From Brasilonema angustatum HA4187-MV1 (GTDB taxonomy: Bacteria; Cyanobacteriota; Cyanobacteriia; Cyanobacteriales; Nostocaceae), in NCBI GenBank assembly GCA_019359695.1, contig JAHHGV010000050.1, positions 1 through 59,244 of the forward strand: a stretch of 59,244 nucleotides of DNA, read 5' to 3'. The notes beneath the pieces are model-generated. The model did not search any database. It saw nothing but the letters and a program-made list of their open reading frames with translations, and was not told the origin of the DNA. This document shows positions 27,855 through 35,461 of this stretch, piece by piece. Positions within the stretch are counted from its first letter, which is position 1; each line of letters begins with the position of its first letter. The translations under genes and the position numbers were made by a program.

Positions 27855-29078
27855 ATGGTCACGCTGACCCTATTAGAACCGCAACAAAAAACACCTCTTG
27901 AGCAGTGGCACTTTGATGACGAGTCCATCATTCGGGTTGGTCGTTCGGCAGATAATGACGTGGTTTTAACTGATAGTTTGGTGTCACGATATCATTTAGA
28001 ACTCCGGCAAGTCAATTCGGATAAAAATGGCGGTTCTTGGCAGGTCATTAGTCAAGGCACTAATGGCACTTTTCTCAACGGCGTTTTAGTCACTCAAATT
28101 TTATTGTCAGATAACTCTGAACTGCAACTGGCGCAAAAAGGTCCAATTCTGAGATTTGAAATTAACAAGCAAACAACTCCACAATATTTTCCTTCTCCAG
28201 CGCTGCCTTATACAAGTTGCACTCATGAAGGAAACTCACCTAACAATTTGTTTTGTATCCACTGCGGTCAACCTTTGTCCATCATTCAGACAATTCGCCA
28301 ATATCAGGTATTGCGAATTCTGGGACAGGGAGGTATGGGTACTACTTATCTAGCTTGGGATGGGCTAGGAAGAATAGCTGGACACCCACTATTGTTGGTG
28401 TTGAAGCAGATGAATGCTGATATGGCAAAAATTGCTAAGGCACAAGAGTTATTTGAACGAGAGGCAAATACTCTTAAATCCCTAAGCCATACTGGAATTC
28501 CTAAATATTATGACTCTTTTGTCGAAGGTGGAAAGAAATATTTGGCAATGGAATTAATTCATGGACAGGATTTGGAAAAACTAGTTTATTCAAAAGGACC
28601 AGTTGTCCCAAATCAAGCGATTAATTGGATGATTCAAACCTGCGATATTCTGGAATATCTCCATAGCCAACATCCACCACTGATTCACCGGGATATTAAA
28701 CCGGCGAACCTCATGGTGCAAAACTATAATGATCGTATAGTTGTGCTGGACTTTGGCGCAGTCAAAGAGATTGCTACAACGCCTGGAACTCGTATTGGTG
28801 CAGAGGGCTATTGTGCCCCAGAACAAGAACGGGGACAACCCGTCACCCAATCCGATTTATATGCCATTGGACCTACACTTATTTTTTTACTGACTGGCGA
28901 AAGCCCTTTTAAGTTCTACCGCCAGAGAGGGCGAAGTTTCCGGTTTGAAGTCGCAAATGTGCCCACAATTACTCCCCAGTTACGGCAAGTAATTGACCGC
29001 GCCACAGAACCTTTGCCATGCGATCGCTATCAAACGGCGAAGGATTTAGTGGCTGCTTTAGCAGTGTGCAAAGTTTAG
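27855..29078 (+). CDS. FHA-domain Ser/Thr protein kinase with zinc ribbon
   Basis: This 407-aa protein has an FHA domain (about 5-105; GRSADNDVVL, SRYHLEL, GTNGTFLNG) for phosphothreonine binding, then a zinc ribbon (about 122-140, CTHEGNSPNNLFCIHCG) and a Hanks-type kinase domain (about 150-405). Kinase motifs are complete: LGQGGMGTTYLAW, Lys in LVLKQMN, HRDIKPANL, DFGAVKE and APEQE. No transmembrane segment is seen, so it acts in the cytoplasm. It lies 143 bp after the PP2C gene on the same strand. Confidence 0.93.
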   Translation: MVTLTLLEPQQKTPLEQWHFDDESIIRVGRSADNDVVLTDSLVSRYHLELRQVNSDKNGGSWQVISQGTNGTFLNGVLVTQILLSDNSELQLAQKGPILRFEINKQTTPQYFPSPALPYTSCTHEGNSPNNLFCIHCGQPLSIIQTIRQYQVLRILGQGGMGTTYLAWDGLGRIAGHPLLLVLKQMNADMAKIAKAQELFEREANTLKSLSHTGIPKYYDSFVEGGKKYLAMELIHGQDLEKLVYSKGPVVPNQAINWMIQTCDILEYLHSQHPPLIHRDIKPANLMVQNYNDRIVVLDFGAVKEIATTPGTRIGAEGYCAPEQERGQPVTQSDLYAIGPTLIFLLTGESPFKFYRQRGRSFRFEVANVPTITPQLRQVIDRATEPLPCDRYQTAKDLVAALAVCKV

Positions 29079-29124
29079 GAAAAGCTATAAGAAACAAGAA
29101 ATAGAGACCCTATTGCCCTAATTC

Positions 29125-29346
29125 TTATTCTTCATCCCAAGCTTCCACAGCTAGCAATTCGCTTACTGGGTCTTGCATACTAAACCCGTAGTCAAGCAAT
29201 TCTTGCTTCAAGTGCTGCCATTCATTGCCGAAGAGCAAAGCGATTTTCCAGATACTATCTGTGGGCTTGATAATATTAGAATCTGCGAGTGAACGCACAT
29301 TACGCTGCAACTTCACCATTGGGTGAATAACTTGCTGCTTACTCAT
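29125..29346 (-). CDS. Small conserved cyanobacterial protein (DUF4327-like)
   Basis: This 73-aa protein (HPMVKLQRNVRSLADSNII, then SIWKIALLFGNEWQHLKQEL and the acidic end LLAVEAWDEE) fits the pattern of the cyanobacterial DUF4327 family in length and helix arrangement. No catalytic residues are apparent. Its stop is 47 bp from the end of the convergent kinase gene. The family name is from memory and moderately sure. Confidence 0.65.
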   Translation of the reverse strand: MSKQQVIHPMVKLQRNVRSLADSNIIKPTDSIWKIALLFGNEWQHLKQELLDYGFSMQDPVSELLAVEAWDEE

Positions 29347-30066
29347 AACCTCGATTAAATTCAGATTTGGTTGGGTAAATGCTTAATCAAAACTGCTTTC
29401 CGTATTGGAATTCTTGCCGATGCGTGGAGCTTTTTACTTTGGCAAAGCAAGTCTCAACTTTCTAACTATATCATAACTTAACTCAAGTGAGTAACTATTT
29501 CATTGGCTTTTGTACGGTAATCCCCACCAGCTAGAGTTACATTTTCTTACCATAAAGTCGTTACTTTCGGCAGATTTCAAACAGTACCTACTTTAGTATT
29601 TTCCACAAACAACATGTTTTGGGCACGTTCAGAGGATATATGCAAAATGTTATTTTTTTCTTTCACCATGAACTATGCAAGTTTTAAAAAACTTATGTTA
29701 CGAAAGGTTTTTTGAAGGTTTTCACGGAACAGTGAACTGTACAGTTAGCTGGAGTTATGCCGAATTATTTAGTTATATACGATATGTTAAACATCTAGCA
29801 TTATTATATAGAGGTCAGAAAAATTTATCTAAAAATTTAATATTTTCAGCACAGACAAAAATTCTGGAAAATACACTCCAAAAGAAGGAAGACAGAAAAA
29901 TCATACGTAAACAAGATTTTTTAGCGGTATAAAATTTTTAGATTAGTTGTCTTGCTAGAATTCAAACCAAAATAAAAGTGGATAGTTTGAACTACCCACT
30001 TTTATCAACGATTCAATTAGAGATTGATACAGCTAAATTTTTTAAGAGGACTGATTCCTTATAATA
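29347..30066. other. Intergenic AT-rich region
   Basis: This 720-bp region contains the hairpin at 29974-30003. A frame at 29675-29932 has poor codon use and no ribosome binding site, so I do not count it as a gene. Confidence 0.4.
29974..30003 (-). terminator. Terminator of the pilin-like gene
   Basis: AAAAGTGGATAGT pairs with ACTACCCACTTTT (one G-T wobble) around a short loop. On the minus strand it is followed by TTTTATTTT. It lies about 65 bp downstream of the pilin-like stop codon. Confidence 0.75.
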
Positions 30067-30609
30067 TCAGTTAGGCGACTTATTTAGCTCCGTGTAGTTA
30101 TCAGGGCATTTTGGTTCTGATGAGTTTGCGTTAGTTGTGCTATTAGGCTGCTGTGCTGTTCCTTTACCGATATTATTAGACTCACACAAGATGGCTAAAG
30201 TCGCTCCTTGTTGTTCTGATAAAATTACAACACCTGCGTAGGATTTGAGAGTGTCTTTCAAAGAAACGCCATTGTTGACAACAACCTGATTATTGGTACT
30301 TAGTTTACTTTCATACTGATAGTTCTCAGTTTTTAATTTAATACCAATCCCCAATTGACTTATATCCTTTGCGAACTGACCATTTTCCAAGTAATAAGCT
30401 TGCTGCGATCGGTTCATGGAACCCACATAGGTTTTAGCCTCTGATTGTTTTGCTTTGTTGGCTTGGCTAAGGAACGAGGGCAAAGCAATAGCAGATAGAA
30501 TACTTATAATAATAATTACTACTAGGAGTTCAATAAGTGTGAAGCCCTCGTCCTGCTTTTTTTTCTTAAGGACGTAATGCAGTAACTTTGCTTTTATTTC
30601 CGGTTTCAT
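30067..30609 (-). CDS. Type IV pilin-like protein (prepilin N-methylation motif)
   Basis: This protein has 180 aa from ATG 30609. A short basic leader (KKKKQDEG) precedes FTLIELLVVIIIISILSAIA, the class III prepilin signature cut by PilD between Gly and Phe, with the conserved Glu5. The rest (SQANKAKQSEAKTYVGSMNR, then QQAYYLENGQFA) matches major-pilin-like proteins of cyanobacteria. It may be a pilus or pseudopilus subunit for motility, uptake or secretion. No other pil genes are adjacent. Confidence 0.9.
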   Translation of the reverse strand: MKPEIKAKLLHYVLKKKKQDEGFTLIELLVVIIIISILSAIALPSFLSQANKAKQSEAKTYVGSMNRSQQAYYLENGQFAKDISQLGIGIKLKTENYQYESKLSTNNQVVVNNGVSLKDTLKSYAGVVILSEQQGATLAILCESNNIGKGTAQQPNSTTNANSSEPKCPDNYTELNKSPN

Positions 30610-30812
30610 AAGTAGCGTTACGTACAAGCTGAGATATAAATCGTACTTAATTAGTTATTCTCAGTTTCAAATCACTTCTCCGGGATGCTTTGGAGAGAGG
30701 GTGAGGTAATTGAGGCGCAACTTCGTCTTAGTATTTCCAGATTGGAGTTTTCTCTAACGCCCTGTCTGGTATGCTATACTAACTCATAGTCGTTATGAGT
30801 TTATATAAATAT

Positions 30813-32186
30813 ATGACTAATCCAACAATAGAAAACGTAGTAATTATCGGTTCTGGTCCAGCAGGGTATACAGCTGCTATTTACGCAGGACGAGCTAACC
30901 TCAAACCAGTTGTTTTTGAGGGTTTCCAAGCCGGGGGGTTACCTGGTGGTCAGTTGATGACAACGACTGAAGTGGAAAACTTTCCTGGGTTTCCCGAAGG
31001 AATTACCGGACCCGAACTGATGGATAAAATGAAAGCTCAAGCAGAACGCTGGGGGGCCGAGTTATATACAGAAGATGTTATTGAAGTTGATTTGAGTCAG
31101 CGTCCTTTTACAGTCCGCTCAGACGAACGGGAATTGAAAACCCACACCATTATCATCGCTACGGGTGCAACAGCAAAGCGCCTGGGTTTAGCCAGTGAAC
31201 ATCAATTCTGGAGCCGTGGGATTTCTGCTTGTGCTATCTGCGACGGTGCTACGCCAATTTTTCACGGAGCAGAATTAGCCGTGGTTGGTGGTGGTGACTC
31301 GGCGGCGGAAGAAGCGATTTACTTGACTAAGTACGGCTCGAAAGTGAATTTGCTGGTGCGAACCGAGAAGATGCGGGCTTCCAAAGCCATGCAAGACCGG
31401 GTTTTGAGTAATCCCAAAATCACAGTTCACCGCAACACAGAAGCAGTGGATGTGTTTGGGAACGACAAGCATATGGAAGGGATAAAAATCCACAACACTA
31501 AAACTGGCGAAGAGAGTGAACTGCACGTTAAAGGATTATTCTACGCCATCGGTCACAAACCCAATACATCTTTATTTAACGGACAACTGGAACTGGATGA
31601 CGTGGGTTACATTGTCACCAAGCCTAGTTCTCCAGAAACAAGTGTAGAGGGCGTTTTCGCTGCAGGCGATGTACAAGATCATGAGTACCGCCAAGCAATT
31701 ACCGCTGCTGGTAGTGGCTGTACGGCGGCGATGTTAGCAGAACGCTGGTTATCTTCGAGTGGCTTAATTCAAGAATTCCATCAAAAACCGGAAACTCCAA
31801 ATAATGAACTAGAAGAGTTAGCCCAGAAGAAAACACAGGAACAACAAGCCGCTGAATTTGATTTGAATACAACCCGCCATCAGGGGGGTATTGCTTTGCG
31901 CAAGTTGTTCCATGAAAGCGATCGCCTCATTATCGTCAAATACGTCTCTCCTGGTTGTGGTCCTTGCCATACCCTCAAGCCCATCTTAAATAAAGTCGTC
32001 GATGAATTTGACGATAAAATTCACTTCGTTGAAATTGACATCGACAAAGACCGAGACATTGCTGAAAATGCTGGTGTTACAGGAACACCTACAGTTCAGT
32101 TCTTTAAGGATAAGGATCTGCTCAAGGAAGTCAAAGGCGTTAAGCAAAAGAGTGAGTACCGCCAATTGATTTCAAGTAATTTGTAG
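30813..32186 (+). CDS. trxB: NADPH-dependent thioredoxin reductase fused to thioredoxin (NTRC)
   Basis: This 457-aa protein joins two enzymes in one chain. Residues 1-320 are a flavin thioredoxin reductase: [13 protein letters not shown] (FAD), [10 protein letters not shown] (NADPH), the redox pair CAIC at 140-143 and [10 protein letters not shown]. Residues about 350-457 are a thioredoxin with CGPC. NTRC uses NADPH to reduce 2-Cys peroxiredoxins and supports redox control in the dark. An in-frame ATG at 30795 would add six residues; the family usually starts MTNPT. A convergent hairpin follows the stop. Confidence 0.95.
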   Translation: MTNPTIENVVIIGSGPAGYTAAIYAGRANLKPVVFEGFQAGGLPGGQLMTTTEVENFPGFPEGITGPELMDKMKAQAERWGAELYTEDVIEVDLSQRPFTVRSDERELKTHTIIIATGATAKRLGLASEHQFWSRGISACAICDGATPIFHGAELAVVGGGDSAAEEAIYLTKYGSKVNLLVRTEKMRASKAMQDRVLSNPKITVHRNTEAVDVFGNDKHMEGIKIHNTKTGEESELHVKGLFYAIGHKPNTSLFNGQLELDDVGYIVTKPSSPETSVEGVFAAGDVQDHEYRQAITAAGSGCTAAMLAERWLSSSGLIQEFHQKPETPNNELEELAQKKTQEQQAAEFDLNTTRHQGGIALRKLFHESDRLIIVKYVSPGCGPCHTLKPILNKVVDEFDDKIHFVEIDIDKDRDIAENAGVTGTPTVQFFKDKDLLKEVKGVKQKSEYRQLISSNL

Positions 32187-32205
32187 GTGATGAGTAAAAA
32201 ACAAA

Positions 32206-32228
32206 GGAGATGAAGCAATTTCATCTCC
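32206..32228. terminator. Hairpin between NTRC and the small convergent gene
   Basis: GGAGATGAA pairs with TTCATCTCC (9 bp stem, 5-base loop). The T tail is poor, so it is a moderate terminator candidate for both sides. Confidence 0.5.
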
Positions 32229-32238
32229 CTACCTACCC

Positions 32239-32421
32239 CTACACCCTATCCTCAGCTAGCTCGAAAACGACTTCATGTTTGCTAGCGGGCTTTTGCTGAC
32301 GTAATAACCGAAGGTATTCTTCTGCATCAACGCGACTTCGGTGGCGGCTGACGACTACCCTTTGTGACGGGGATAGTGAATTGATAACCGCCCAGGGTTT
32401 GAGGCGTTCTTGATAAGCCAT
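32239..32421 (-). CDS. Small conserved hypothetical protein
   Basis: This 60-aa basic protein (MAYQERLKPWAVINSLSPSQ, then RVVVSRHRSRVDAEEYLRLL) contains a likely helix DAEEYLRLLRQQKP. Similar short proteins occur in cyanobacteria, but I cannot name the family. No partner gene is near: NTRC converges upstream and the ABC permease diverges. Confidence 0.55.
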   Translation of the reverse strand: MAYQERLKPWAVINSLSPSQRVVVSRHRSRVDAEEYLRLLRQQKPASKHEVVFELAEDRV

Positions 32422-32862
32422 AATGAGATTATCTTCTCGAAAAAATTAGGAGGCAGAGCCAGCGCTGTCACTTTCTAGGGTTAGGTGCTGGCTTCTGCTA
32501 CTTTAAATGATATTATTCCCATGTTAAATAATGTAACAAATCTTTATAAGTAATTTAATTTTTGATACTGGACACGCTGGCCAAGACTGAGGGTGTAGGG
32601 GTGTAGGGGGAAAAAATCGTATTTTTTGTACAACGCCCTAGTGGAAAACCCTCCTGCATAGCGCTAGTCTCAGCAGATCCCTAGGTCGGGAAACCCTCCT
32701 GCTTTCCCTGGCTCTCCTATCCCAAAACCGACAGGGTAAGGCTTTCACCAATCACACCCCTACCCCCCTAATTGTTGATTTGTCTTTGCACCATTACATG
32801 AAACCATCTGATATGTAGAATGGTCATTTATAGCTGATAGCCGCGAACTCCTCCCTTCGTTT
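32422..32862. other. Intergenic region with a repeated ACCCTCCTGC motif
   Basis: This 441-bp region lies between divergent genes. The text GGAAAACCCTCCTGC near 32642 recurs as GGGAAACCCTCCTGC near 32691. No coding frame is seen. Confidence 0.4.
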
Positions 32863-33753
32863 ATGACCATTACGAAAAGTTTCCAACTAAGATTTTTACG
32901 GTTTCCCGAAAACCCCACCCTTTCCCAGCAACTGATGCTGATTGGGTTAACTATTACTCTATTTTTCGTGTTCCTAGCTATTTTCGCTCCATTACTTCAG
33001 CTATTGGGTTTGGTGCAAAACCCCATAGATTCCTTAAGTAACCCCATTCAAGAACCGCCATCACTTCAACATTGGTTTGGTACTAGCCGCGAAGGTTATG
33101 ACGTCTTTTCCCGCACTCTATTTGGTGCTCAAGCCGCCTTGCAAGTTGTTTTATTGGCTACGGCGCTGAGTATGTTTATTGGTGTGCCTCTGGGTATGTT
33201 GAGCGGTTACGCAGGGGGTAGATTAGATAAAGCATTACTATTCGTTATGGATAGTATCTACACTCTACCGGGGCTGCTGCTTTCGATAACGCTAGCATTT
33301 ATCGTGGGACGTGGAATCTTAAATGCGGCTCTCGCGATCAGCATTGCTTATGTACCACAGTATTATCGTGTTGTTCGCAACCACACTGTGAGTGTTAAAA
33401 CTGAAGTGTTCATTGAAGCAGCACAAGCAATGGGTGCTAACACTTGGCAGGTTCTTTCTCGATACCTGTTTTTCAACGTGATTCAAAGCGTACCCGTACT
33501 TTTTACCCTTAACGCCGCTGACGCAATCTTGATTCTGGGAGGTTTGGGCTTTTTAGGGTTAGGGCTTCCAAGAGAAACGCCAGAATGGGGACGCGATTTA
33601 CAACAAGCTTTGCAAGCGCTACCCGTTGGTGTTTGGTGGACTGCTCTTTTCCCCGGATTAGGGATGACAATAATGGTTGTGGGGCTGTCGCTACTTGGTG
33701 AAGGGTTAAATGAGTATATCAATCCGCGTTTACGAAAAGACATCCGGAAATAG
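32863..33753 (+). CDS. ABC transporter permease (peptide/nickel, DppC-like)
   Basis: This 296-aa inner-membrane permease has a DppC-type N-terminal region, five or six transmembrane helices and the EAA loop EAAQAMGANTWQVLSRYLF that docks onto the ATPase. Such subunits import di- or oligopeptides. Its partner permease, ATPase and binding protein are not in the window, so this is an orphan gene, as is frequent in cyanobacteria where transporter genes are scattered. Confidence 0.88.
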   Translation: MTITKSFQLRFLRFPENPTLSQQLMLIGLTITLFFVFLAIFAPLLQLLGLVQNPIDSLSNPIQEPPSLQHWFGTSREGYDVFSRTLFGAQAALQVVLLATALSMFIGVPLGMLSGYAGGRLDKALLFVMDSIYTLPGLLLSITLAFIVGRGILNAALAISIAYVPQYYRVVRNHTVSVKTEVFIEAAQAMGANTWQVLSRYLFFNVIQSVPVLFTLNAADAILILGGLGFLGLGLPRETPEWGRDLQQALQALPVGVWWTALFPGLGMTIMVVGLSLLGEGLNEYINPRLRKDIRK

Positions 33754-33874
33754 TCGAGAGGGATTTGTTATTAAATAGTGGTTAGTCGTCAATACAACAA
33801 CTAACAATAAAAAAATCATACTTGATATCGTTTGCTACCCTAATATCTGTTGTACTTATCATTGAGAGATTTGT

Positions 33875-34078
33875 GTGAAAGATAATTTTTCTTTAATTGC
33901 TGCCGCTGCTGGTGGCTTCATGCTTTCCGTTGCCCTGACTGGTGTTTTAAGAGGTGCGCCAGTCGCATCTTTAGAGGGTAACCCCAATTTTCATCCCCTG
34001 ACTGTCGCTACTTTACAAGCCGCACCAAAGACTAGTGAAAATGTAGAAATTTTTGGTAGCAAAACTGGTAAAAAATAA
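33875..34078 (+). CDS. Small hypothetical protein with N-terminal hydrophobic segment
   Basis: This 67-aa protein starts at a GTG. Residues 6-25 (SLIAAAAGGFMLSVALTGVL) form a signal or membrane segment, followed by a short polar tail. I do not recognise the family. The weak start signal keeps confidence moderate. Confidence 0.45.
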   Translation: MKDNFSLIAAAAGGFMLSVALTGVLRGAPVASLEGNPNFHPLTVATLQAAPKTSENVEIFGSKTGKK

Positions 34079-34189
34079 AGTAGCAGATTTGGCAGGGGTG
34101 GCAACGAATTTTCTAGCCGATGTCGCAGATTGTTTGTTGAGCATTTGCTCATGCAGCCTCTTGCAAAAGTCAATTTCTTTGAATTGTTA

Positions 34190-34222
34190 ATTGTGAGCGC
34201 CCAAGGGGCGCGATTACACGCC
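34190..34222. repeat. Dispersed repeat GTGAGCGCCCAA..GGGCGCG
   Basis: A short palindromic block whose reverse complement recurs at about 58848-58876, both with GAGCGCCCAA and GGGCGCGATTA. It is a small dispersed repeat. Confidence 0.6.
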
Positions 34223-34257
34223 CGCAATGAATAAAAGAAACACCTTTTTCCCTATTC

Positions 34258-34290
34258 CCTGTTGCCTGTTGCCTGTTGCCTGTTGCCTGT
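34258..34290. repeat. Heptamer repeat CCTGTTG (about 4.7 copies)
   Basis: About four and a half copies of CCTGTTG lie directly upstream of the ROK kinase. They are read as Leu-Pro-Val-Ala in the longer frame from 34262, which shows that the longer frame is not the real N terminus. Confidence 0.8.
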
Positions 34291-34312
34291 GTTTCTTCAG
34301 AGGGGTTTGAAA

Positions 34313-35233
34313 GTGGCAGATTCTCAAGTCATTGGCATTGACTTAGGTGGAACAGCAATTAAGTTGGGGCGTGTTGCTACAAATGGCACTTGTTTACAAT
34401 CGTTAACTGTAGCAACGCCGCAACCACCAACACCAGAAGCGGTTATGCTCGCAATGGTAGATGCTATTTCCATTCTGGAACGTTCCGCTAACGCTCAAGT
34501 TGACAACCAAAGTCATACTATTGCTATTGGTGTTGGGACTCCAGGACCAGCGGATGCAGCAGGACGTATTGCCAAAGTCGCCATAAACTTGCCAGGATGG
34601 TATGATGTTCCGTTAGCCGACTGGCTGGAAGCAAAGACAGGAAAACCTACCATTATCGCCAACGATGCTAACTGTGCAGGGTTGGGAGAAGCTTGGTTGG
34701 GAGTAGGTAGCCGCTTTCAAAATTTTATTCTACTCACTTTAGGAACTGGAGTGGGTGGTGCAATTATCTTGGATGGTAAACTGTTTATTGGTCATCTAGG
34801 CGCAGCAGGTGAGTTGGGATTAATCACCCTCAATCCAGATGGTCCAATGTGTAATAGTGGTAATCAAGGCTCTTTGGAGCAGCATTTGTCAGTTACAGCA
34901 ATTCGTCGTTGTACGGGGAAAGAACCAGCAGAACTGTGCGCTCTTGCAAAAGCAGGAGATACAAAAGCATTGACTTTTTGGCAAGAATATGGTAGACGTT
35001 TAGGCATTGGATTGAGCAGTTTGATTTATGTGCTCACACCAGAAGCTGTTGTCATTGGTGGCGGAATGAGTGCAAGTGCTGAGTTTTTTATACCATCAGT
35101 CAAAGCAGAAATTGAGCGGAGAGTGCAGCTTACTTCACGTCTGGGTTTACAAATATTGCCAGCAGAGTTAGGCAACTTTGCTGGAATAGCAGGTGCTGCA
35201 AAGTTGGCTTTTTCAAAAGTAGGGCTGGTGTGA
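34313..35233 (+). CDS. ROK family sugar kinase (glucokinase-like)
   Basis: This protein has 306 aa from GTG 34313, which has AGGGG about 9 bases ahead. The first residues VADSQVIGIDLGGTAIKLG form the phosphate-1 loop. The second ATP motif LLTLGTGVGGAIILDG and the loop GHLGAAGELG are typical of ROK glucokinases. The ROK zinc motif (CXCGXXGCXE) is reduced to CNSGNQGSLE, keeping one cysteine of three. It probably phosphorylates glucose from glycogen. The 17-copy GTTATCA array starts directly at the stop. Confidence 0.88.
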   Translation: MADSQVIGIDLGGTAIKLGRVATNGTCLQSLTVATPQPPTPEAVMLAMVDAISILERSANAQVDNQSHTIAIGVGTPGPADAAGRIAKVAINLPGWYDVPLADWLEAKTGKPTIIANDANCAGLGEAWLGVGSRFQNFILLTLGTGVGGAIILDGKLFIGHLGAAGELGLITLNPDGPMCNSGNQGSLEQHLSVTAIRRCTGKEPAELCALAKAGDTKALTFWQEYGRRLGIGLSSLIYVLTPEAVVIGGGMSASAEFFIPSVKAEIERRVQLTSRLGLQILPAELGNFAGIAGAAKLAFSKVGLV

Positions 35234-35353
35234 GTTATCAGTTATCAGTTATCAGTTATCAGTTATCAGTTATCAGTTATCAGTTATCAGTTATCAGTTA
35301 TCAGTTATCAGTTATCAGTTATCAGTTATCAGTTATCAGTTATCAGTTATCAG
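35234..35353. repeat. Heptamer array GTTATCA, 17 copies
   Basis: 120 bp consist of 17 perfect head-to-tail copies of GTTATCA beginning one base after the ROK stop codon. The reverse-complement unit (TGATAAC, two copies) follows at about 35366-35379, so a transcript can fold back. Confidence 0.97.
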
Positions 35354-35380
35354 CTCATCTTGGCTTGATAACTGATAACC

Positions 35381-35424
35381 GTTCCCTGTTCCCTGTTCCC
35401 TGTTCCCCCTGTTCCCTGTTCCCT
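35381..35424. repeat. Heptamer array GTTCCCT
   Basis: About six copies of GTTCCCT with one imperfect unit. The same unit in inverted orientation (GGGAACA) occurs at 41769-41792 on the other side of the tamB-like gene. Confidence 0.85.
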
Positions 35425-35461
35425 TTGTTCACTGTTTGATTCTGAGTTCTTTACTTGGTAA

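Noticed and set aside
29675-29932. Frame of 85 codons in an AT-rich gap
   Set aside because: No ribosome binding site, poor codon use and no recognisable domain.
34262-34312. Longer N terminus for the ROK kinase
   Set aside because: It consists of the CCTGTTG heptamer repeats; the GTG at 34313 has a better ribosome binding site and gives the normal family start.
35230-35439. Open frame of 69 codons over the heptamer array
   Set aside because: It is only translated repeat text (SYQLSVI units) and starts inside the stop of the ROK kinase.
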